Origin: Ceratopteris richardii
Taxonomy: Eukaryota > Streptophyta > Polypodiopsida > Polypodiales > Pteridaceae
Direction of reading: 5' to 3'
Length of the DNA stretch: 64,000 bases
NCBI GenBank assembly: GCA_020310875.1
Contig: CM035438.1
Location: 100,660,139 to 100,724,138 of the forward strand
Each line of letters starts with the position of its first letter. Within the stretch, counting starts at the first letter, position 1. Below are positions 58,140 to 64,000 of this stretch, in pieces. The position numbers were made by a program, and so were the translations under genes. The notes beneath the pieces are model-generated. The model was given only the letters and a program-made list of their open reading frames with translations. It searched no databases and was not told the origin of the DNA.

Positions 58140-59738
58140 ATGAACTTGAGGTTAGGGAGAGTGCTAAGTAGCCGAAGAAGTGTCATATCCTCAGTGGGAA
58201 GTGCTGCCCAGGTTAGTCACCACTCTGCTTATTCAGAGACCTCTAGTGACTCAGAGGAGGAAATACCCATGGCTTCGGAAGACATGGAGGGTCCAACTCC
58301 AAGTAGAAATTTCATGACTACTATAGAGGGAGATTACCGTACTTCCTTGCAGTATGTGTCTACCAATGCCCAGGAGATCCCCATCTACCTGGATGACTTA
58401 AATAGATCTGTGGCTAGGATGGTAACTTCCATGAGTGCCACAATTGTGCCCCGACCTGCTGTCAAGTACGAAGGAGGAGCATATGTGGACAAGATTGGTC
58501 ACATCTACATCGTGACTGAATTTCCTGATAGGATCAATGAAAGGGGAGAATTAGTGGAACCAGAAAACTCCGGAAGAACAAACCCTGAAGAGCTAGTGAC
58601 TACTCCTAGAGGCAGATCCCAAGTAGCTCGAGTCTTGAGAGGAGACTTGATACCTCAAGACGACTATTTATTGGAAGTCTATATGATCCATGGATCAGAC
58701 TTATTGCTTCAAACAGACTTACCTGCTCCAGGGAGAGAAGAAAGCCCCATGACATTTTATGAGCTAAAGGATCCAGAAGATGAAGCTAGACTAACATACT
58801 TGGAAAAAAATCAGAGGAGATATTGGCCCGTGAGTGCCTTAGATAGGGCTCGACTGAGATACATGGGTGTGCCTGTATTTCCTCAAAGAGATCAGGCAAC
58901 TACGTCGCAAAACCCTTTTGGAAATCAACAAGAGACATAACCTACCACGTCAGGACAGACCAACAAACGAAGTGTGCCAAACCGTACTCATGTGCAATTT
59001 GCAACTCGAGGAGTGCAAACACATAATCAGGCCCACGCAGGGGTAGGTAATCAGTACCGACCACCCATAAGACCACGACCACCAGTAGGAGGATAGCCGG
59101 GAATGCCCCCAGCTAGACCAGCAGTCCCTGTCTTCCCTGTAATGCCGAGACCACCTGAACCAATGAGAAGACTGAGACCTATACAAGTGGCCAAGTGTGT
59201 AAGAAATCATTATGATGGATTAGGAGAACCTTACGATCACATTGCCGAATTTAAACAAGTTCTAAGGGCAGAACAAGTAGACGACTTCTTTGTGCACTAT
59301 GAGTATTTTGGACTCACCCTCACAGGAACGGCTCTAACTTGGTTCCAACCATTGGACCCTAATCAATTTGGAAACATGGAGAAATTCTTTCAAGAATTCA
59401 TTGGGGAATTCATGAAGAGAGGGATCAAACACAGTTCCGCATCTTTAATCCATAGTTTTAAGCAGAACCCTAATGAAACAGTGAAAACAGCAGCCCGAAG
59501 ATTCAATCAGTATGTGGATAGATGCCCTGTTGCAGAGAGACCCACTCAACAAAAAATGATTTCATTATTTTTGGATGGACTCACGAATGGAACCCTAAGG
59601 ACCTTAGTGTACCTGAAAAGACTACAAACTCTGAGTGAATGTCTTCAGGAATGCATTGACCTAGAAGATAACCTAGCTGAGGACCTCAAGAGTACACCCA
59701 TCAGAAGACTCGCGAAGTACCATTACTTCCAACTCTAG
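58140..59738 (+). pseudogene. gag: gypsy-2 Gag
   Basis: Open from ATG 58140 (or ATG 58269, MASEDMEGPTPS) in one frame with stops at 58938-58940 and 59094-59096. The N-terminal half (residues 45-265) is unassigned, with YLLEVYMIHGSDLLLQTD. A proline/arginine linker precedes the retrotransposon gag domain at 59190-59640 (GLGEPYDHIAEFKQVLRAEQ, LTGTALTWFQPLDPNQFGN, FMKRGIKHSSASLIHSFKQ, CPVAERPTQQKMISLFLDGL). The frame is lost near 59700; the knuckle region follows in the next frame. Gag assembles particles around element RNA. Confidence 0.85.
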
Positions 59739-59742
59739 TAAT

Positions 59743-60645
59743 ATGGAAGAATTGGCTGAATTATTAGCAAAAAAACTAGGAGTCAAGGGACAAAGAACTT
59801 ATCAACACCCAGCCCAAAGAGTGCCTATGCTACGAAGATGTGGCCTATGTGGAGGAGATCACCCCACACACATGTGCGTGCGACGAGGGACCGGTGCACA
59901 TCAAAACTACCCATACAACAGACAACACCAACCAGGAACCGCTTTGTATTGCCACATAGAACAAAAATACACTAATCACACCACTGAAAGTTGTCCATTC
60001 AATCGGCAAGCAAGACCATTTCAACCACCACAGTATCGACCATATGAATATCCACCTAGAGAGCAAGGCAAAGAGGTGCCCAGATACTATCCAACACGAG
60101 CAGGAGTATCAAGATCATATGAACAAGCACCATATCCACCACCACAGCCAGTGCTAGGACCACAACTATCACAACCTCAACAAGTAGTACCTGTGAAGTA
60201 TACTCAGCCCGAAGAGAATTTGGAGAGAGCCATAGTGCCAACATCATCTACAATCAATAAGGAATCAGCGAACCCTGGATATGAGCTGCCACCAGGAGAT
60301 TACTACCCATATGAAGCCAATATGGTAGATTACGACCCAACCTATGATTCGGCTTATTATGGATATGGAAACTATGACCCAAGCTATGGCACTGAGGTCA
60401 CAACTCTAATGTATACCACTCCCAAAGCACAACCACCCATGAGACCAACCATTAGACCACCTGTACCAAGGGGACCTTGTTATAGGTGCGGAGGAGACCA
60501 TTTTATAAGAGAGTGCCCTTGACCTTACAATCCACCACCACCTAGGACTTGGGAAGGATATTGTAGTGATTGTGGAAAGGAACATCTTTTCAGAGATTGC
60601 CCTAAGAATCCAACCAAAGTCCAGGACACTGCACCTATCACGTAA
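59743..60645 (+). pseudogene. gypsy-2 Gag C-terminus with zinc knuckles
   Basis: MEELAELLAKKLGVKG, then CGLCGGDHPTHMC (near 59850), a proline/tyrosine-rich linker (60030-60430), CYRCGGDHFIREC (60478-60516) and, after an in-frame TGA at 60520-60522, CSDCGKEHLFRDC (60565-60603). The knuckles have CX2CX3HX4C spacing, one residue shorter than usual. It ends at TAA 60643-60645. These bind RNA during packaging. Confidence 0.82.
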
Positions 60646-62369
60646 TCAAAGTGATAGAAGGATCTGGAAGTGATAAGGAATATACTGTGCCACTGAAAGC
60701 CATTACAAGAGCTCAGATAAGGCAACAAAAAGGGAAACAACCAGAACGGGAACAAAAGAGCAATAAAACCGTGAGTCCTAAAGTTCAGGTAGTGGAAGAT
60801 TCGGAAGATCTACAAGAGAGTGCACAGAACACCAAAGCTCAAAAATGGAAGGAAAGAAGAGAAAAACTCAAAAATAAATGGACAAAATATGAGAGTCAAA
60901 AAGGTAAAAAACAAGCCCGAAACAGAAGGGAACATAAAGAACAAGGGATCCGAGAGGAGACCCCGGTGTCACCACTTATCCAAGAGAAAGAGAAACCAGG
61001 ATCAATTCTAGCTAAACCAAAACCAGACGACTTAGACATGTGGCTGAAAGCTTACCAAGCTAGAATTAAGACTGGGCCGAATATAGAGCAACATGAAAGA
61101 CTCTACCCACAGGGGGAGCTGGAAAAGGAAAGATTAGCGATATGTAGGAAACTGATAGAGGTAGCACAAGCAACCCTAGAAAAGACTATCCCCGCTCTGC
61201 CAGAGACAAGGATAAAAGATGATCAATACGAAGAACAATACGAAGAATGTGTCCAATCCCAAGGTAAAGAACTTAAAAGGAAGGAAAACGTGGATGAGCA
61301 AATGAAAACTCAAGATGAACCTGTGTCAATAATACCGGACTTAGAGGCAGAATGGCCGAAGGAATTATGGAAGAGACTACGAGAAGAACAATGGAAGAAA
61401 AATGGAGCATCAAAACCTCCTTTCGAGGAAATAGATGTGGAGGTTTATCAACCAAATACCAACCTGGAGGAAGTATATGAGGAAGTATCAAGACTCGATA
61501 GGAGGAGGGAGGAAACCCTGAGTATTTCTACCTTACCGAATTACATGGGAGAATACGAAAAGGAGTCTATAATAATACGAGCACCCACAGTTCATGGAAA
61601 AGGAAAAGGGAACTCAGAAAAAAGTTCACACAATCTAACGAAACTCAAGAAAACGAAAGTACAATGCAAGTTGACCGTGGAAGAATTACTTCAACTTAAG
61701 CCACAATTATGGAGACAATTAGCGAGCCAATTAGAATTAGGGCAAGAAATGGAAGGAAAGGAAAAAGAGAAAACATCTAAAATACAAATCCCAGTGGATA
61801 AAGTGGGAGAGTTTAGTGAAAGTGACGAAGGCAATACCTGTTTGCCTGTCACTTACAATGGGTACATGACCAAGGCTATCCTAGACACGGGAGCCGGGGT
61901 AGGAATTGCCACCAAGGAGATATGGGAAAAATGGGGAAAACCTGCCTTACGACCCACACGCATGAAGCTACAACTAGCAGACGGTCATGTGGAGAAACCC
62001 TTAGGAATATTGGAAAGAATCAAATTAACCACCTGTGGAGTAGAATTTGAACACACATTAGCCATTTGTAAGTTCGAAAAAGCCAACAACTACGAAATGA
62101 TATTAGGGCGACCCTTTATGAGACAAATGCGGGTAGTGCAAGACTGGGGAAGAGATTCATTGTACCTACAACACCAAGGAAACACGACCAAGATAAACTT
62201 GCATACATTCGCTTATCGAGATGTCCCTCCGTTGCAGTGGAATCCCATACACAAGGAGGAAGATGACCTATCCATGCATAGTGATGGATCGAGCGATCAA
62301 TCTTGGATGCACGAGGATGCTCAGTTATGGATGTGCAAAGAGGCCAAGAAGGAGGAGAATAAAAGATAA
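60646..62369 (+). CDS. gypsy-2 protease region with charged N-terminal part
   Basis: Open 60651-62369, first codon GTG, so it is a frame-changed continuation of gag (HVIKVIEGSGSDKEY reads through the junction). A long K/E-rich region (residues 20-370) is followed by aspartic protease: LPVTYNGYMTKAILDTGAGV (DTGAG near 61888), then NNYEMILGRPFMRQMRVVQD (about 62085-62145). It ends TAA 62367-62369, with RT following in the same frame. Confidence 0.85.
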
Positions 62370-64000
62370 CTATGGCCGATAGGACATCCTAACTACCGAC
62401 CAGTAGAGGACCCTGATTACATGCCTCAAATCTTTCCTGATGAGACCTTTGAACTGCATGGATGGATGGAAATCTTAGCCACTTTAGATGTGTGTGTGAA
62501 TGAGGAAGTTTTGACAATGAATGAGTGCATAGATGAGGAAGGCTATGATGTAAATCTTTATATGGTTGTTCTTCAAGAAGTAGAAGAAGGGGAAGTTTTG
62601 GAAAAAGAATGGAAAGAGGAATATGAGAGTATAGAAGTGGAACCAGAATTTGACTCTGAAGAGAGTTACCTAGACACCATTCAAAGTAAAGAGGGACAAC
62701 AACCAACAAAGATCTTAGCAATTGAAGCTGCTCCCATGGTACAAGAACAAGTGGAAGACATGAGTAAGACGGAACCAAACCCTGATCTTTTTGAAGTTCC
62801 TGAACATTTTAAAAAATATGAAGTAGAAGAAAGAAAGGTAGCCATTCAAATGCCTAAACGAGAGGCTAGAGACGGAGAAGCATACGACAACAAGGAACAA
62901 ACAAAAAAATTCGTGGTAACAGTGGAAGACGGAGAGGAGCGATGCACATACATAGGCAAAGATGTGTCAATTGAAGAGGAAGAAGAACTCATACAACTGA
63001 TCCAAGAAAATCGAGACGTGTTTGCATGGACATATAAGGATCTTAAGGGAGTGGAACCCAACATTTGTTCTCATCGAATACCGATGACTGCAGACGCAAA
63101 ACCCTCTAAACAATGCCCTTATATGTATAATGAGGTTTATGCAGCCAAAATTAAGGAAGAAATTGACAAACTACTAGCTGTAGGATTCATATATGAGATA
63201 GAACACACCGAGTGGGTATCGCCTTTAGTTGTTGTGCCAAAGAAAAATGGAAAATTGAGGGTGTGCATTAACTTGAAAAAGGTCAATGTAGCCACCATAC
63301 GCGATAGCTATCCATTACCCATCACAGACCATCTATTGGAGAGAGTAGCAGGAAAGGAAGTCTATAGCTTCTTGGATGGATTCTCCGGATACAATCAAGT
63401 AGCTATTGCTACTGAGGATCAACATAAGACCGCATTTGCAACCGAATGGGGAGTCTATGCTTTCAGAGTGATGCCTTTTGGACTCACCAATGCACCTGCT
63501 ACTTTCCAACGATTGATGTGTCATGTTTTCAAGGAATTCCTGAAGAAAAGCATAGAAGTATATGTAGAAGATCTATGCACATACTCAAATCAAAGACACA
63601 TTGAACATATTCTGGAGTTGAGGAAGATATTCGATAAATGTAGACAGTACAGAGTCTGCTTAAACCCAGAGAAATGTGTCTTCATGGTGAGACAAGGAAA
63701 GATCTTAGGACACATAGTCTCGAGGAACGGAATATCCACAGATGAGGACAAGATCAAGGTCATTTTAGAGCTTCCTAGACCAAAGAATGCGAAAGAGGTA
63801 CAAGCCTTTATGGGACATTGTGGATATTACCGTCGGTTCATTCACATGTATGCCATAATAGCCAAGCCCCTATATGGTCTCTTAACTCAATTCACTTGGA
63901 CTGAGGAGTGCGAGAAAGCATTCAATGAATTAAAAAAGAGACTTAGCACAACCCCAATTCTGAAAACGCCCAATTGGAAAAAGCCGTTTCATATTCACGT
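62370..64000 (+). CDS. gypsy-2 reverse transcriptase (partial, runs off the window)
   Basis: Open from the preceding TAA to the right edge (543 codons; first ATG 62421). An acidic spacer (62370-62990) leads to RT: RDVFAWTYKDLKGV, EWVSPLVVVPKKNGKLRVCI, YSFLDGFSGYNQVAIAT (motif A Asp), FRVMPFGLTNAPATFQRLM (motif B), IEVYVEDLCTYS (63555-63590), LNPEKCVFMVRQGKILGHIV, AFMGHCGYYRRFIHMY. The catalytic box reads YVED (63561-63572): GAA where an Asp codon is expected, and CINLKK where the family usually has CVDYRK. RNase H begins at the edge (PFHIHV). The frame is intact but the enzyme may be inactive. Confidence 0.88.

Overview
The window looks like a retrotransposon-packed piece of a plant nuclear genome. 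Spliceosomal introns, Ty3/gypsy and Ty1/copia elements with plant-type tRNA primer sites, a LINE, a CACTA-like end and many long microsatellites all point that way. The sequence alone does not fix the species. The very long intron and the old nested elements would fit a gymnosperm or another large-genome plant. No rRNA or tRNA gene, CRISPR array or prokaryotic operon was seen.

Layout. 1-2050: decayed Ty3/gypsy pol on the minus strand, running off the left edge. 3747-4170: exon-like host fragment. 4300-11825: three head-to-tail copies of one LINE family, each ending in and separated by (CT)n tracts. 11826-15554: copia remnants and a minus-strand gag-like remnant. 15555-29059: a 13.5-kb Ty3/gypsy element (gypsy-1) with matching 898-bp LTRs and a GATGG target duplication, inserted into a copia pol gene that resumes at 29060. 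30231-36573: a minus-strand host gene for a coiled-coil protein, three exons, with a 4.85-kb intron holding a (CT)n tract and three tandem 982-bp units. 37012-45290: a Ty1/copia element (copia-A, 38137-44093) between two copies of an unassigned ~0.92-kb segment. 45290-52583: a copia element (copia-B) inserted into another member of its own family. 53894-54120: CACTA-like terminus. 54270-55736: long simple-repeat tract. 55737-64000: left part of a second gypsy element (gypsy-2, Tat/Athila-like primer site), running off the right edge.

Most coding content is retrotransposon gag-pol, and nearly all of it carries stops or frameshifts. The longest intact frames are the LINE reverse transcriptase (5410-8391) and the gypsy-2 reverse transcriptase (62370 to the edge), whose YxDD motif reads YVED. 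The coiled-coil gene is the only confident host gene; its three exons join in a consistent reading phase.

The strongest leads for something undescribed are: (i) a LINE family that appears to target (CT)n microsatellites, with a conserved 3' hairpin and a canonical PCNA-binding (PIP-box) motif near the end of ORF2p; (ii) gypsy-1, which carries an extra coiled-coil ORF after pol and a GGGCGAC-type motif spread through LTR, leader, coding region and a 1.7-kb 3' array; (iii) a TATCGTATCG array in the gypsy-2 leader.
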